From: Methanobacteriota archaeon
Lineage (GTDB): Archaea > Halobacteriota > Bog-38 > Methanoflorentales > Methanoflorentaceae
Direction: 5' to 3'
Assembly: GCA_028679495.1 (NCBI GenBank)
Contig: JAJRBK010000145.1
Coordinates: 1 to 5,408, forward strand
Length of the DNA: 5,408 bases
Under the pieces are notes generated by a model. That model was not told the DNA's origin and did not search any database. It saw nothing but the letters and a program-made list of their open reading frames with translations. The position numbers and the translations under genes are program-made. This document shows positions 4,536-5,408 of the stretch, piece by piece; positions within the stretch are counted from its first letter, which is position 1, and every line of letters begins with the position of its first letter.

Positions 4536-5339
4536 ATGTCTGTGCTTGTTATTTCGGATGTGCACGCTGATATATGCGCGTTCGAGGCAATCCTCTCAAT
4601 TACTACCGACAAGAGGTTCATGCAGAAGTATTCGGAAGTGGAGATGATTCTCAACCTCGGTGACACGGTCGAGCGTGGGTATCACCCGAGAGAGGTCATT
4701 GACAAGTTGAAGGCACTCGAAACGAAACTTCCAGTCATCTCCTTGCGAGGGAACCATGACGAGGCACTCCTCCTAGATCGTCCGGTTTCAGGCAGTGACA
4801 TGAGAAGTAGAGAAGCGCACGCGAACCCAACCGCGTATGTATCATTTCTGCGAGCGCTGCCCGATTGCTACCTCAACCGAGCTAATCACGTTCTCGCTGT
4901 TCACGGAGGGCCTATCGATCCGTCTGTGCTCGGCAACGATTGGCTTTATGGTCGGTCGTGGCAACGCATTTCGTCACGGTCTTACCTCGACGCCAGCGGT
5001 TATCACTATACGCCACGAGAAGCATTCGAGCACGTCAAACAAACGTATGGGGCTGGATACGTCATACTCTGTGGCCACGATCACGATGAGGCAGCGTACT
5101 CCGACCGCTTGGGCGACCTTCTTAAAGTGATGCGTGCTGAACAGAGCCGATATGCGGGCTATAGGGTGACATCACTGTGGATCACACGAGACCCTAGCAC
5201 AAGCTACCTTGTACGCGTCGGAATCGCGGGGCCTGAAGGCTATCACCGAGTTGGACGTGAACGATCGCATTTCGGGCTTATGTGGCGGCACAACGGGAGA
5301 GAGCGGATCGGATTATTCAGCTTTACACCTATACCGTAA
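4536..5339 (+). CDS. Calcineurin-like metallophosphoesterase
   Basis: The 267-residue protein shows the ordered metal-binding motifs of the family: DVHAD (Asp8, His10), GDTVERG (Asp43), GNHDE (Asn73, His74), HGG (His123) and GHDH (His181, His183). These coordinate a two-metal centre that hydrolyses phosphomono- or phosphodiesters. The N-terminal SVLVISDVHAD start, and the size, recall the ApaH/YfcE/serine-threonine phosphatase-like branch; the substrate could be a nucleotide, a dinucleotide or a phosphoprotein. The C-terminal 60 residues (after about 205) are Arg/Gly/Ser-rich with beta-like stretches and I do not recognise them. There is no signal peptide. The ATG lies just before the first motif, and no strong Shine-Dalgarno precedes it. 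It is not obviously linked in function to the upstream repair genes. Confidence 0.9.
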   Translation: MSVLVISDVHADICAFEAILSITTDKRFMQKYSEVEMILNLGDTVERGYHPREVIDKLKALETKLPVISLRGNHDEALLLDRPVSGSDMRSREAHANPTAYVSFLRALPDCYLNRANHVLAVHGGPIDPSVLGNDWLYGRSWQRISSRSYLDASGYHYTPREAFEHVKQTYGAGYVILCGHDHDEAAYSDRLGDLLKVMRAEQSRYAGYRVTSLWITRDPSTSYLVRVGIAGPEGYHRVGRERSHFGLMWRHNGRERIGLFSFTPIP

Positions 5340-5395
5340 CCGATTTAGAACTTGATCGGCCAGCTCCAGCGCAAGAAGCAGTAATTTAGCCAAGC

Positions 5396-5406
5396 GGGCC
5401 TTGCCC
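5396..5406. repeat. Short hairpin GGGC-CTT-GCCC downstream of the phosphoesterase
   Basis: This is a four-base-pair GC hairpin about 57 bases after the stop codon, at the window edge. It could be part of a terminator or of a structure continuing outside; no T-run is visible within the window. Confidence 0.2.
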
Positions 5407-5408
5407 AG

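Noticed and set aside
1231..5339. Full reassignment of TAG to a sense codon across the window
   Set aside because: Reading through the TAG of the zinc-ribbon gene adds only 34 Arg/Ser-rich, unfamily-like residues, and the glycosylase has a natural C-terminus at TAG 4294. Only the TAG at 4111 has clear read-through support.
1..5408. CRISPR array, insertion sequence or integrase gene
   Set aside because: There are no regularly spaced repeats, no transposase or integrase motifs and no matching terminal inverted repeats.

Overview
The window most resembles archaeal chromosomal DNA with an accessory, low-coding-density left half. This is inferred from several things. The two tRNA-derived segments end at the discriminator base with no encoded CCA and run straight into T-rich tracts. 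The acceptor and anticodon features of one of them fit an archaeal tRNA-Val. An exported protein carries a linker dense in N-glycosylation sequons. The DNA glycosylase is of a type I associate with archaea. None of these alone proves a lineage, and no rRNA or informational gene is present to settle it.

Layout. Positions 2-379 (+) hold the C-terminal end of a Trp/Gly/Asn-rich protein whose start lies outside the window. It converges on a truncated, secreted SGNH/GDSL-type hydrolase (459-896, -). Next comes a degenerate tRNA-like segment (962-1042, -), then a region with short direct repeats, a small zinc-ribbon-like protein (1231-1551, +) and a weak small ORF (1685-1954, +). After about 320 bases of non-coding DNA with palindromes lies the core pair: a fused methionine sulfoxide reductase MsrA-MsrB (2274-3314, +) and, 34 bases later, an AlkA/OGG-like HhH-GPD DNA glycosylase (3349 onward, +). 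The glycosylase frame is interrupted by one TAG codon (4111-4113), two residues after the likely catalytic aspartate, and then stays open to 4296. A terminator-like hairpin (4376-4398) follows. Then comes the 3' portion of a tRNA, probably Val(CAC) (4422-4468, -), with no 5' half beside it. A calcineurin-like metallophosphoesterase (4536-5339, +) closes the window.

How the parts fit. MsrAB repairs oxidised methionine and the glycosylase removes damaged bases, so the close same-strand pair looks like a small damage-repair unit. The tRNA remnants, truncated exported enzyme, orphan small ORFs and sparse coding suggest a region shaped by integration and decay, although no integrase or transposase is visible. 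The main items for follow-up are the in-frame TAG in the glycosylase, the tRNA 3' fragment whose T-stem looks chimeric, and the truncated SGNH gene with a TTTAAAG heptamer just before its stop.
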